Source: Ruminiclostridium sp.
GTDB lineage: Bacteria; Bacillota; Clostridia; Oscillospirales; Oscillospiraceae
Length of the DNA: 64,000 bases
Assembly (NCBI GenBank): GCA_022792035.1
Contig: JAAWAE010000036.1
Location: 1 to 64,000, forward strand
Direction: 5' to 3'
Shown here: piece by piece, positions 15,986 through 24,146 of the stretch
Layout: every line of letters begins with the position of its first letter
How positions within the stretch are numbered: the first letter of the stretch is position 1
Made by a program: the position numbers and the translations under genes
The notes under the pieces: generated by a model
What the model was told of the DNA's origin: nothing
The model's input: only the letters and a program-made list of their open reading frames with translations
The model's database searches: none

Positions 15986-18433
15986 TTACACTTTCGTCAT
16001 AAACTGTGCCGCCGCCTTGAGCATCATGCGCTTGGTGCCCACGTCGTCAAAAGCCACTTCCAAGAGGGCATCCCCGCCCATAGGCTGGATAGAGAGGACC
16101 ATGCCCTCCCCAAAAGCGGTATGCCGGACCATGTCCCCTTTCCGCAGCTGCGGCAGGGCAGCGGAGGGTTTCGCCGCAGGCGTACGGTAGGCCGTGCGGC
16201 TGATCCGGGTCCCGCTGGCCCGGGGCTTGGGGGGCTCGGAGGGTGTTTGGGGCACTTGAGAGATCCGCTCCCCCTCCCACTCTTCTTGGAAGGTCTCCCG
16301 TCTGGGCTGATGCCGGGGACGTCCTCCAAAATTCACCAGCTCCTCCGGGATCTCCTTGATGAAGCGGGAGGGCAGGTTGGCGGAAGTCCGGCCAAAGAGC
16401 ATCCGCTGGGAGGCACAGGTCAGGAATAACTTCTCCTTGGCCCGGGTGAGGGCCACATAGCACAGGCGGCGCTCCTCCTCCAATTCTTCCGGCTCACCGA
16501 TGGCCCGGAAACCGGGGAAGACTCCCTCCTCCATGCCCACGGTAAACACCAGAGGGAACTCTAAGCCTTTGGCCGCGTGCATGGTCATGAGGGTAACACA
16601 GTTGTCCGCATCCTCCACGCTGTCCAGGTCCGTATACAGGGCCACCTCGTCTAAAAAGCCGCCCAACGTGGGCTCCTCGGCGTTTTCCAGATAGCCGCTG
16701 ATGGAGGAATTCAGCTCCCGGACGTTCTCCAGGCGGGACTTGCTCTCCCGGTCCTGTTTGGCCTCCAGCATGGCGGCGTAGCCGCTCTCCTGCACGAGGC
16801 GCTCATAAAATTCCGTCAGGGGAAGCTCCTCCGAACAGTTCATCATGGCCTGGATCAAATCCGTGAACTTCCGGAACTTCGGCGTGGCCTTTCTCAGCTC
16901 CGGCCACTGTTCTGCCCGGCAGAGCACCTGCCATAGGCTCAGATCCTCCCGCAGGGCGATCTCCCGGGCGATCTCCATGGTCCGAGCCCCAATGCCCCGG
17001 GCGGGGGTATTCACCACCCGCAGCAGCCGGAGATCATCGTTGGGATTGTGGATGACGCAGAGGTAGGCCAGCATATCCTTCACCTCCGCCCGCTCGAAGA
17101 AGCGGAAGCCCCCCACGATCCGGTAGGGGATGCTGTTGCTCTTCAGGGACATTTCCACCTGGTTGGACAGGGCGTTCATCCGGTACAGCACCGCACAATC
17201 CCGCCACTGCCGTCCCTCCTGATAGGATTTCAAAAGCTGGGCGGCGATGTACATCCCCTCTTCCCGCTCGTTGGCAGCGGTGTAGCACTGGACCTTATCC
17301 CCGTCGCCGTGGTCCGTCCAGAGGTTTTTCCCCTTCCGGCCCTGGTTGTTGCGGATTACGGCGTTGGCCGCTTCCAGGATGTTCCCGGTAGAGCGGTAGT
17401 TCTGTTCCAGGCGGATCACCCGGGCGTTTTTGTACTCATTCTCAAAGGAGAGGATATTTTCAATGGTGGCCCCCCGGAAACGGTAAATAGACTGGTCGTC
17501 GTCCCCCACCACGCAGATATTCTTCCGTCCCCCGGCCAGAAGGGCGGTGAGGAGATACTGCAGGTGGTTCGTGTCCTGGTACTCATCCACCAAAACATAG
17601 CGGAATTTCTTTTGATAATACTCCCGCACATCCTCAAATTCCTGGAGGATGCGGACGGTGTGCAGGATGATGTCGTCAAAGTCCAAGGCCCCCGCCGACC
17701 AAAGCTTTTTCTCATAGGAGAGGTAGACGTTGGCGATCTTTTGCAGCCGGAAATCCCCCTTGGCCTGACACTGCTCCATGTACGCCGGCGCCAGGAGCAT
17801 CTCGTCCTTGGCCCGGGAGATGTAGCCCAGGATGCTCCGCGGCTGAAAACTCTTCTCATCCATGTTCAGCTCTTTCAAGCATTCCTTGATGATGCGCAGA
17901 GAGTCGTCGGTATCGTAGATGGTAAAGGACGAGGGGAAGCCCAGGCGCTCAATATTCCTTCGGAGGATGCGCACGCAGGCCGAGTGGAAGGTCGCCGCCC
18001 AGAGATCCAGCGCGTCCGGGCCGACGGCCTCCTCCAGACGGGCCTTCAGTTCCCCGGCGGCCTTGTTGGTAAAGGTGATGGCGATGATCTGCCAGGGCAT
18101 GGCAGGTTCCAGGGCACACAAAAGCCGCGCCCTGGCCTGTTCCTGCTCCGTGGGGGCAGGATTTTCTGCATACGCCTCCAAAAACGCCAAGTCCGACTCC
18201 TCCACCATGTCGGGGATTTCCTGGGCGTCCGAGCCCCGGCCGTAGCGCAGGAGGTTGGCGATGCGGTGGATGAGCACCGTGGTCTTTCCGCTCCCCGCAC
18301 CGGCCAGCAGCAGCAGAGGGCCTTCCGTTGTCAAGACCCCTTCCAACTGGCGGGGATTCAGGTGGGCGAATTCCCGGGTGATGAGTTCCCGGCGCAGGGA
18401 TACAAAATTTTGTCGTTTCTCTTCTGAAAGCAT
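15986..18433 (-). CDS. pcrA: ATP-dependent DNA helicase PcrA/UvrD
   Basis: The 815-residue protein shows the superfamily 1A motifs in order: Q motif LNPRQLEGV, motif I LAGAGSGKTTVL near 44, motif Ia ITFTNKAA, motif II VLVDEYQDTN, motif III VVGDDDQSIYRFRGA, motif IV LEQNYRST, motif V LMTMHAAKGLEFP and motif VI RRLCYVALTRAKE, plus a C-terminal Tudor-like tail (LRKGDMVRHTAFGEGMVLSI). PcrA unwinds DNA in repair, rolling-circle replication and transcription-coupled repair. A charged insertion of about 40 residues sits around 110-150 (ALEPAMPW region). It is in an operon between nnrE (4 nt apart) and the flavodoxin-like gene. Confidence 0.96.
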   Translation of the reverse strand: MLSEEKRQNFVSLRRELITREFAHLNPRQLEGVLTTEGPLLLLAGAGSGKTTVLIHRIANLLRYGRGSDAQEIPDMVEESDLAFLEAYAENPAPTEQEQARARLLCALEPAMPWQIIAITFTNKAAGELKARLEEAVGPDALDLWAATFHSACVRILRRNIERLGFPSSFTIYDTDDSLRIIKECLKELNMDEKSFQPRSILGYISRAKDEMLLAPAYMEQCQAKGDFRLQKIANVYLSYEKKLWSAGALDFDDIILHTVRILQEFEDVREYYQKKFRYVLVDEYQDTNHLQYLLTALLAGGRKNICVVGDDDQSIYRFRGATIENILSFENEYKNARVIRLEQNYRSTGNILEAANAVIRNNQGRKGKNLWTDHGDGDKVQCYTAANEREEGMYIAAQLLKSYQEGRQWRDCAVLYRMNALSNQVEMSLKSNSIPYRIVGGFRFFERAEVKDMLAYLCVIHNPNDDLRLLRVVNTPARGIGARTMEIAREIALREDLSLWQVLCRAEQWPELRKATPKFRKFTDLIQAMMNCSEELPLTEFYERLVQESGYAAMLEAKQDRESKSRLENVRELNSSISGYLENAEEPTLGGFLDEVALYTDLDSVEDADNCVTLMTMHAAKGLEFPLVFTVGMEEGVFPGFRAIGEPEELEEERRLCYVALTRAKEKLFLTCASQRMLFGRTSANLPSRFIKEIPEELVNFGGRPRHQPRRETFQEEWEGERISQVPQTPSEPPKPRASGTRISRTAYRTPAAKPSAALPQLRKGDMVRHTAFGEGMVLSIQPMGGDALLEVAFDDVGTKRMMLKAAAQFMTKV

Positions 18434-18437
18434 AGTT

Positions 18438-19160
18438 TCACCGTGTTTCTTTCTCTACTAAGATAGGGTCCGAGCCGCTAACATCCTCCAAGGGGATGCT
18501 GCGCAGCGGGAAGGGCAGCGTCTCCCCTTCTTCTAAAAAATACGCCGCCTCCAGCAGGCGGATGCCGATGTCGGCCACCGTGAGGGCCCCGATCACGGCC
18601 GCACTGTCCCCCTGAAAAAAGCCAGTCTTCAAAAAGCCGATGGTAACGGTAAGGTCCGAGCGCACCGCAAGCTCCCCTAACCCAGTGTCGCCGTTCAAGC
18701 CGCTGTTGATGTCCACACTGACCACATAGGCCCCGGATGCGTTGATGGCCTGGATGGCCTTTTGAAACAAATCCCGGGGCGTCCCGGCAAAGCCGGTGCC
18801 CAGGAGGCAGTCCACCAGGATGTCATAGTCCTCCAGGGCTGTCTCCGGGGTAAAGCGGGACACCGGCACCCCCTTCTCCACAGCCCTGTCGTGGTAATAC
18901 TGCCCGTCCTCGGAAAACTTCTCCGACACCCGCCAGAGCTCGCAGGGGACGCCTCGGTCCGCCAGGATGCAGGCCAAGGCATACCCATCCCCGCCGTTGT
19001 TCCCAGAACCCGCCAAGATCCCGATCCGGCCCTTCCACTCCACGGCCAGCGCCACCCCCATGGCGGCGCGGTACATCAGCGTCTTGCTGGGGACCAGATG
19101 GGCGATGGTATAGGCGTCGCTCTCCCGCATGGCGGCGACGGTGACAACAGGCTGCTTCAT
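18438..19160 (-). CDS. nnrE: NAD(P)H-hydrate epimerase
   Basis: The 240-residue protein is a YjeF N-terminal domain: AMRESDAYTI, the GSGNNGGDGYALA motif near residue 52, and VDCLLGTG followed by VSVDINSGLNGDTG. It epimerises R- and S-NAD(P)HX, damaged forms of NAD(P)H. In many bacteria it is fused to the ADP-dependent dehydratase NnrD; here the dehydratase domain is missing, so it must be encoded elsewhere or not required. A consensus promoter lies just upstream and pcrA follows after 4 nt. Confidence 0.92.
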   Translation of the reverse strand: MKQPVVTVAAMRESDAYTIAHLVPSKTLMYRAAMGVALAVEWKGRIGILAGSGNNGGDGYALACILADRGVPCELWRVSEKFSEDGQYYHDRAVEKGVPVSRFTPETALEDYDILVDCLLGTGFAGTPRDLFQKAIQAINASGAYVVSVDINSGLNGDTGLGELAVRSDLTVTIGFLKTGFFQGDSAAVIGALTVADIGIRLLEAAYFLEEGETLPFPLRSIPLEDVSGSDPILVEKETR

Positions 19161-19192
19161 TTTTTCGACCCCTCTCTTTCCTTTTGTGCTCC

Positions 19193-19221
19193 ATTATAAC
19201 GGCGTCACGGGTAAATTTCAA
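19193..19221 (-). promoter_or_regulatory. SigA promoter of the nnrE-pcrA operon
   Basis: On the minus strand TTGAAA and TATAAT are spaced by 17 nt, 33 nt before the start codon. Confidence 0.78.
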
Positions 19222-19563
19222 GGAGAAACCCAAAAGTCTAAAGTGTGTAAGTTATGAGAATACTCTACGAATCATTCCGTTTTTTCCTCGTTTTTTGCGT
19301 CCTTTTTATTGGAAATGACTTATGTTTTTCAGTGCGAGAACGCACCAAAGATAGCGAAAATCATGTTTTCACTAAGCTCCTCAGCCCTGTATCTTTTTTG
19401 GCCGAACGTGACACGCGCAAAAGCGTTGTGCCGCAAGAAAAACCTTGCGGCACAACGCTTTTTCTAATCTAGTCAGACAATTCCAACGTGGACAATATAA
19501 GTCAATATAGTACAATGCAGGTAAGAAAAACCCTGTCAAAAATCTGCGCGAAATGCTGTCTTT
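19222..19563. other. Gene-free stretch between nnrE and the RibU-like gene
   Basis: A 72-codon frame on the plus strand at 19254-19472 has no usable ribosome binding site and runs through the hairpin at 19419-19465, so it is not taken as a gene. Apart from that hairpin and an AT-rich patch near 19490-19520 with imperfect ATATA/TACAAT repeats I see nothing. Confidence 0.5.
19419..19465. terminator. Strong hairpin, probably bidirectional terminator
   Basis: A perfect 19-bp stem (AAAAGCGTTGTGCCGCAAG and its complement) with a six-base loop has TTTTTC on the plus strand and TTTTG on the minus strand. It lies about 100 bp behind the RibU-like gene. Confidence 0.8.
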
Positions 19564-19983
19564 TTATGATTCCGACGACGGCTCTGCAGTCAGCGGTTCT
19601 GCCTCCGGCTCCTCTTCCGCCTTCTTCCACTCCTCACCATGGATGATATGGCGGGAGATGGTCTTATACACCAGGAAGGTCAAAATAGAGTTGACCCCCG
19701 CCTTGATGAGGTTGAACGGCAGGATGGCCGGCAGCAGCAGAGCGTCCACCACATCCACCGGCACCGTCATAAACATCGGCGTCAGGATCCCCGCCGCCGG
19801 ACCATAGGCAAACGCCCCGATCAAAATGGGGATATCCGCCGGGTCGTACTCCAAAAAGGCCACAGCTGGAATAATGGGGAAATGGACCAGATACACCAGT
19901 ACCACCGATACCGCCACCAGCATAGCCATCACGGCCAGCTTGCGGACATTTTGGACCCGCTGCCTCTTATCTTTCTCGTTCAT
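19564..19983 (-). CDS. ribU: RibU-like ECF transporter S component, apparently internally deleted
   Basis: The first part (RKLAVMAMLVAVSVVLVYL, then FLEYDPADIPILIGAFAYGP near 41-60) and the last part (TVPVDVVDALLLPAILPFNL then IKAGVNSILTFLVYK) match riboflavin-specific S components of ECF transporters, which work with a shared EcfAAT module. The protein is only 139 aa; RibU proteins are usually about 190-200 aa. The join AYGPAAG-ILTPMFM brings together parts that are normally separated by roughly 50-60 residues (two membrane helices), in frame. The start is the ATG behind GGGAGAG; the longer frame upstream runs through the promoter and leader. An FMN-riboswitch-like leader precedes it. Confidence 0.75.
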   Translation of the reverse strand: MNEKDKRQRVQNVRKLAVMAMLVAVSVVLVYLVHFPIIPAVAFLEYDPADIPILIGAFAYGPAAGILTPMFMTVPVDVVDALLLPAILPFNLIKAGVNSILTFLVYKTISRHIIHGEEWKKAEEEPEAEPLTAEPSSES

Positions 19984-19987
19984 AAAA

Positions 19988-20046
19988 TCTCTCCCTCGGA
20001 CGCTGCGGAACCATCGGTGGGGATTTTCCCCCTCCCGAAGATATCC
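19988..20046 (-). promoter_or_regulatory. Shortened FMN riboswitch (RFN-like) leader
   Basis: On the minus strand GATATCTTCGGGAGGGGG is followed by AAAATCCCCACCGATGGT, close to the 5' half of the RFN aptamer (ATCTTCGGGGCAGGGTG, AAATTCCCGACCGGCGGT). The 3' half with the second conserved GGTG..CCGACAGT block is missing; only about 60 nt precede the start codon instead of roughly 130-150. AGAT before the start codon could still close the first helix. Confidence 0.55.
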
Positions 20047-20068
20047 TGCTCCTATATTGTTTCCTCCA

Positions 20069-20096
20069 ATTATAACGGATTTCCTCGGAAATACAA
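20069..20096 (-). promoter_or_regulatory. Promoter of the RibU-like gene
   Basis: On the minus strand TTGTAT is followed after 16 nt by TATAAT; transcription would begin about 15 nt before the riboswitch-like leader. Confidence 0.65.
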
Positions 20097-20121
20097 GCCC
20101 CATTTCGGTGGATGTCCTGCA

Positions 20122-20160
20122 CAAAAATCCCCCCTGGAACCCGTTGCTCCAGGGGGGACT
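20122..20160 (-). terminator. Terminator of ywlG
   Basis: AGTCCCCCCTGGAGC pairs with GTTCCAGGGGGGAT and is followed by ATTTTTG on the minus strand, directly behind the stop codon. Confidence 0.85.
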
Positions 20161-20162
20161 GC

Positions 20163-20708
20163 TCATATCAGAGTCTCATCATAAATGGCCCGCTCTCCGC
20201 CAATGTACTTGGGGCGGACCCGGGCCGCCAAAAGGATGGCCTGACCGATGTGCTTGCACTCCAGACGCACCGGCACCGCTACGTGCTTCATATGCATCCC
20301 GATCAGGGTCCCGCCGATATCCAGACCGGCATCCGCCCGGATGGTCTCCACCGCCACAGGATGGGCAAAGCCATGATAGGCCGCTGTCGCAAACGAGCTC
20401 CCCGCCTTGGGCTGAGGCACCACGTTGCAGATCTCCGCATTGGGGACGGCCTCCCCCTCCACAATGATAGCCCGGTTCAAATGCTCACAGCACTGGGCCG
20501 CCAGATAGACGCCCTTGGGGCCCAGGACCTCCATAAGGCCCTCATAGATAGCCTTGCCGATCTCAGGGCTGGAACTGCTGCCCACTTTGTGTCCGGTCAC
20601 TTCGCTGGTGGAACAGCCCACCACCAGAATCTGCCCCTTCTGCAGTTTAGCTGCTTGACAGATCTGCTCGGCCGCCTGTCTGGCTTCCGCCCGTACTTGC
20701 TCCAACAT
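20163..20708 (-). CDS. ywlG: UPF0340 / TIGR01440 family protein YwlG
   Basis: The 181-residue protein is recognised by the family blocks VVGCSTSEVTGHKVGSSSS (about 29-48), GPKGVYLAAQCCEHLNRA and AHPVAVETIRADAGLDIGGT with GMHMKHVAVPVR near the end. YwlG homologues are conserved in Firmicutes but have no established function. It is a single gene with a GGGGGAAGG ribosome binding site and its own terminator. An upstream TATAAT at 20754-20759 on the minus strand may be its -10 box, without a good -35 box. Confidence 0.9.
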   Translation of the reverse strand: MLEQVRAEARQAAEQICQAAKLQKGQILVVGCSTSEVTGHKVGSSSSPEIGKAIYEGLMEVLGPKGVYLAAQCCEHLNRAIIVEGEAVPNAEICNVVPQPKAGSSFATAAYHGFAHPVAVETIRADAGLDIGGTLIGMHMKHVAVPVRLECKHIGQAILLAARVRPKYIGGERAIYDETLI

Positions 20709-20814
20709 ATCCTTCCCCCTCTTTCGTATCTAAAGGTACTTGACCTGTTTCCTATTATAAACAGCTTTCACCGCTTTACCATAGCCAAAGAGGTTTTTTT
20801 CCTCATGTCCAGAT

Positions 20815-21348
20815 TCAAGAGGTTTTTTCTCGAATCTTCTCCGCCTTTTCCCTGGCCTCGGCTTCGGCCAATGCCGCGGCAATGGCCGCCTCTTTCTCCT
20901 GCTGCTTCCTGCGCCGGAAACGGGCCGCCACCAGGAAGCAGCGGACGATCTCGGAGGCAATGAGAATGCCCCCCGCGATGCCTACCGCCCCCAAAAGCGC
21001 CTCGATGCCTTTGGCGGTGAATACCTCTGTGTCTTCGTTGACCACCGCTTCCATGGCGTAGTACAGCGCACTACCGGGGAGCAGGGGGACAATGCCGGGG
21101 ATGAGGTACACGTTGGCCGGAGCCTTGCGCCAGCGGGCCATCATTTCTGACCACAGACAGACCGCAACGCCTCCCGTCAGCGAGGAGAGGAAAACCCCTG
21201 CCCCAGCGAATCCCACAGCCAGATAGGCCGTCCAAGACAATGCCCCGCCCAGGGTCGCGAAGAGCAGATGCTCCCTCCGCACCCGGAACAGCAGCGCAAA
21301 CCCCAAGGTACCCAGGGTCGCACAAAAAATCTGAATCAGTTCCTGCAT
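20815..21348 (-). CDS. Threonine/serine exporter, ThrE C-terminal-domain subunit
   Basis: The 177-residue protein has four or five hydrophobic segments and the ThrE_2 (DUF3815) pattern FRVRREHLLFATLGGALSW, then PANVYLIPGIVPLLPGSALYY. It ends in a long charged Ala/Glu/Arg-rich tail (from about 143). In ThrE exporters of C. glutamicum this domain is fused to the DUF1212 domain; here the two are separate neighbouring genes overlapping by one base (TAATG), implying translational coupling. Export of threonine or serine is inferred from the family. Confidence 0.85.
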   Translation of the reverse strand: MQELIQIFCATLGTLGFALLFRVRREHLLFATLGGALSWTAYLAVGFAGAGVFLSSLTGGVAVCLWSEMMARWRKAPANVYLIPGIVPLLPGSALYYAMEAVVNEDTEVFTAKGIEALLGAVGIAGGILIASEIVRCFLVAARFRRRKQQEKEAAIAAALAEAEAREKAEKIREKTS

Positions 21349-22115
21349 TACAGTCCGCCTCCGATCATGAAGGACACCGTGTATCCAATCGCAATGGCGC
21401 CTGCGCCCAAGACCGCCTCCACCATGCGGTAAATACCCGTAAGGATGTCTGCGTAAAACAGCTCCCGCACTCCATTCACCAGGGCCAATCCCGGGATGAA
21501 GAGCATGATATCTCCGATGACGATCTTATCTAGGTCCACCCCCGGACAGAAATGCTTACACAGCTGGGCCAGCATCCCCGCGGCAAAGCAGGCCACCACG
21601 ATATAAATAGTACGGTTCTGCAGGTTTCTCACCCTTAGATGGTCCAGACCGTAAATGCCGCAGGCGATGCAGGCCGAGAGCAGACCATCCAAAATGGTCC
21701 CACCGAAAAAGACTGCAAAGGCCCCTGTCCCTAAAATGTAGCCCATCAGCTCCTTCCAGGGCCAACGGGAGGGGCGTTCCTCGATTTTGGGCAGGTCGGA
21801 CATCAGCGGAGGCTTTCTGCAGATCTCCCGCGCCGCAGTGTTGATGACCTCCAATCGCTTGAGGTTCATCGCCGTCTTCTCCGGGAGGACCATGCAGGTG
21901 CTGGTATAATGCTCTCCGCTCTTCGTTTTCACCGTGACCGCCGCCTGGGTAGCCATGGCGTGGGCGTCCAATACCTCCAGGCCATAAGCCCGAAAGATGC
22001 GGGCCATGGTGTTTTCCGTCCGCCAGGCCTCCGCGCCACATTCCATCATTTGACGGCCCAGGTTGAGGGTGTACTCCACCAGGGCCTCACAGTCTGTCTG
22101 TGCCGTCCGTGTCAT
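21348..22115 (-). CDS. Threonine/serine exporter, ThrE N-terminal-domain subunit (DUF1212)
   Basis: The protein (255 aa from the chosen start) has the soluble N-terminal part with LGRQMMECGAEAWRTENTM and a MATQAAVTVK segment characteristic of ThrE/DUF1212, followed by about five membrane helices including GTILDGLLSACIACGIYGLD and GDIMLFIPGLALVNGVREL. The ATG preceded by AAAGGAG was chosen; two ATGs further upstream in the same frame lack spacing to a ribosome binding site. It is the first gene of a two-gene exporter operon with a promoter at 22175-22203. Confidence 0.85.
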   Translation of the reverse strand: MTRTAQTDCEALVEYTLNLGRQMMECGAEAWRTENTMARIFRAYGLEVLDAHAMATQAAVTVKTKSGEHYTSTCMVLPEKTAMNLKRLEVINTAAREICRKPPLMSDLPKIEERPSRWPWKELMGYILGTGAFAVFFGGTILDGLLSACIACGIYGLDHLRVRNLQNRTIYIVVACFAAGMLAQLCKHFCPGVDLDKIVIGDIMLFIPGLALVNGVRELFYADILTGIYRMVEAVLGAGAIAIGYTVSFMIGGGL

Positions 22116-22174
22116 TGTGCGCTCCTTTCGTTTCATGCTCTCACCGTCCGTGGGTTGATGCATTTAGATAGGTA

Positions 22175-22203
22175 ATGATAGACCCATTTTGAAGGAAATA
22201 CAA
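22175..22203 (-). promoter_or_regulatory. Promoter of the ThrE-type operon
   Basis: On the minus strand TTGTAT and TATCAT are spaced by 17 nt. Confidence 0.6.
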
Positions 22204-22268
22204 TAGGAAAAGACAACAGAAGCCCTCGCTTCCCACCCTCCTTTTTCATACAAAATCCCACCTGCTGC

Positions 22269-22297
22269 TTGACTTTCTCTCTGGCAGGCCGTACAAT
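22269..22297 (+). promoter_or_regulatory. SigA promoter of the DUF975/lipoprotein operon
   Basis: TTGACT and TACAAT are spaced by 17 nt, about 78 nt in front of the start codon. It is divergent from the ThrE-type promoter. Confidence 0.75.
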
Positions 22298-22374
22298 ATG
22301 AAACATAGCTTTCAACCGCTGCTTGACCGTTCGTTCTCCCTCGTCAAGCGATTCCCAACACAAGGAGGTTTTTT

Positions 22375-23166
22375 ATGCCGAATATGTGGAACACTTCCCT
22401 GTTCAAGACCAACGCAAAAGCGAATTTCAGCCTGAGCTACTGGCCCTTTGTCGCTGTCAGCGTACTGCTGATCCTCTTGAACAGTGAATTTTTCACCGTC
22501 CAGCTCCAGACCTATATGGGAGATATATCATGGCTGGCTCCCTATCTTCCCTATGTCACGGACAACGCCGTCTTCCCCTGGGACGAGTGGACCTATCGAG
22601 TGATCTACCGCTTCCAGCTGCCTTGGTTCCTCCTCATTGCCATCCAGCTCCTGGTGACCAACCCTTACGAAGTGGGCGCCTGCCGCTTTTTCCTGGACAA
22701 CAACGGGTCCCAACGGGCCCCGTTCTCCGTGACCATTGAGGCGGGTTTTCAGCGCAACTTTGGTAATATCGTCCTCACCCAGTTTTTGCGCAACCTGTTC
22801 ATCTTCCTTTGGTCTCTGCTCTTCCTCATCCCGGGGATCATCTGTGCCTTTTCCTACTTCGCCGTGCCCTATATCCTGGCGGAGAATCCCAACCTGGACC
22901 ACAACCGGGTCTTACAGCTGAGCAAGGAGATGACGAAAGGCCACAAGATGGATATTTTCCTCACCCAGCTCTCCTTCTTCTTCTGGTTCTGCTTGGAAGT
23001 GATCACGGCCAACATCGTCGGTGTTTTTTATGTTCAGCCCTACTTCAATGCCACCAATGCGGAGATGTATCGATTCCTGCGTTTTGAAGCCCTGCAAAGA
23101 GGCATCGCCGCCCCTGGGGAACTCCCCGGCTCCGGTACCGGCTCCACACAATGGAGGTCTGTGTGA
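22375..23166 (+). CDS. DUF975 family membrane protein
   Basis: The 263-residue protein has five or six hydrophobic segments and the DUF975 signatures TNPYEVGACRFFLDNNGSQR and SLLFLIPGIICAFSYFAVPY, YILAENPNL and a WNTSLFKTNAKANF amino terminus. DUF975 proteins are integral membrane proteins of unknown function common in Clostridia. A strong AAGGAGG ribosome binding site precedes the start. Its stop overlaps the next start codon (TGATG), so both proteins are probably made together. Confidence 0.82.
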   Translation: MPNMWNTSLFKTNAKANFSLSYWPFVAVSVLLILLNSEFFTVQLQTYMGDISWLAPYLPYVTDNAVFPWDEWTYRVIYRFQLPWFLLIAIQLLVTNPYEVGACRFFLDNNGSQRAPFSVTIEAGFQRNFGNIVLTQFLRNLFIFLWSLLFLIPGIICAFSYFAVPYILAENPNLDHNRVLQLSKEMTKGHKMDIFLTQLSFFFWFCLEVITANIVGVFYVQPYFNATNAEMYRFLRFEALQRGIAAPGELPGSGTGSTQWRSV

Positions 23167-24002
23167 TGCTGAATTTGACTCATTGGAAACGTCTCCTGCC
23201 GCTCTGTCTGACCGCGCTGCTCTTGGCCGGCTGCGGCGGCGGGGACCCCGACAGCGCAGATCCGGATTTACGGCAGATCAAAACAAATTTGGGTCCCTTG
23301 GCCACCTATCTGGACTTGGATGGTCTCTCTGAGACCACCCTGTCCAACTGCTATCAGACGGTAGGCGAGGAGGAGAAGGCGGAGGGGGTTGTTCTCTCCG
23401 TCACCGAAACCGCTGGGGATGGGATGATCCTCCATACAGCCTTTACCTTCCAGCCCCCAAAGGGCAGCGATGTCTTTCTCTCTCCTAAAGATGTTTCCCT
23501 GGTTCAGGGTTCATCGGCGAATGACGGGTATATCGGGGCATCCCCTACGAACCTGCAATCCACAGAGAATGGAGAGGGCGGCTATGACTGTCTGGCGACC
23601 TTCCTCTATGACCGGGAAGTCCTGCGGGCGGGAGAGCCTCTTACCTTGGCTGTGCGGGGCAGCGGGGAGGAATCCTTTTCCTGCGCCGTCACCTGGACCC
23701 AGGAAAAGCTGGGAACTGTCACCTATGTGGATTTGAAGGACGGGCAGGGGACGATGGTGGGCACTGCCCTGCTCTCCCCTTTCGCCCTGAACATCTCTCT
23801 ATGGGACACGCGGGGGGTGAGTCCTCAGGACTTGCAAGACTCCATTGCTCTTTGGGATGTCAACGGGGAGGCCCTGCCGGTTCAGGGGGCCTTCGTCACT
23901 GAAAGCGATACGTTCTTTTCTGGGCAGTTCTTTGCTCCGGTGGAGATGGAACAGGTGGATGCGGTACACGTCGGGTTGTTTACCACGTCTCTGCATTCGT
24001 AG
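23166..24002 (+). CDS. Hypothetical lipoprotein
   Basis: The 278-residue protein begins with a lipoprotein signal peptide: basic NLTHWKRLL, a hydrophobic core and the lipobox LLAGC near residue 19, so it should be anchored on the outer face of the membrane. The mature part is acidic and beta-rich with no family that I recognise. It is translationally coupled to the DUF975 gene (one-base overlap), with GGAGG eight bases before the ATG. A function together with the DUF975 protein is likely but unknown. Confidence 0.78.
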   Translation: MLNLTHWKRLLPLCLTALLLAGCGGGDPDSADPDLRQIKTNLGPLATYLDLDGLSETTLSNCYQTVGEEEKAEGVVLSVTETAGDGMILHTAFTFQPPKGSDVFLSPKDVSLVQGSSANDGYIGASPTNLQSTENGEGGYDCLATFLYDREVLRAGEPLTLAVRGSGEESFSCAVTWTQEKLGTVTYVDLKDGQGTMVGTALLSPFALNISLWDTRGVSPQDLQDSIALWDVNGEALPVQGAFVTESDTFFSGQFFAPVEMEQVDAVHVGLFTTSLHS

Positions 24003-24006
24003 GATC

Positions 24007-24078
24007 ATTGGGCTCTGCCCAAACCCGCCAGGGCTTTGCCCTGGACCCACCGCCCTTTGAAAAGGGCGGCCCTAAACT
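24007..24078. repeat. Composite hairpin element resembling a dispersed intergenic repeat
   Basis: Three small dyads follow each other: GGGCTCTGCCC, CCAGGGCTTTGCCCTGG and CCGCCCTTTGAAAAGGGCGG. The series with 'CTCTGCCC', 'GCTTTGCCCTGG' and 'CCTTTGAAAAGG' resembles a repeat that I associate with intergenic regions of Oscillospiraceae genomes; the copy number here is one, so the assignment rests on memory. Confidence 0.5.
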
Positions 24079-24098
24079 TTATTCACTTCATTCACTGC

Positions 24099-24143
24099 AA
24101 AAAACGAGCGCGGGGAGTTCTTGCTCCTCGCGCTCGTTTTTCA
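24099..24143. terminator. Bidirectional terminator
   Basis: AAAAACGAGCGCGGGGAG pairs with CTCCTCGCGCTCGTTTTT around a seven-base loop, between the lipoprotein gene and the converging rpoD gene. Confidence 0.9.
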
Positions 24144-24146
24144 TTG

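Noticed and set aside
19254..19472. 72-codon plus-strand frame with a hydrophobic start
   Set aside because: The nearest AGGAG is about 30 nt from the ATG and the frame reads through a strong 19-bp hairpin.
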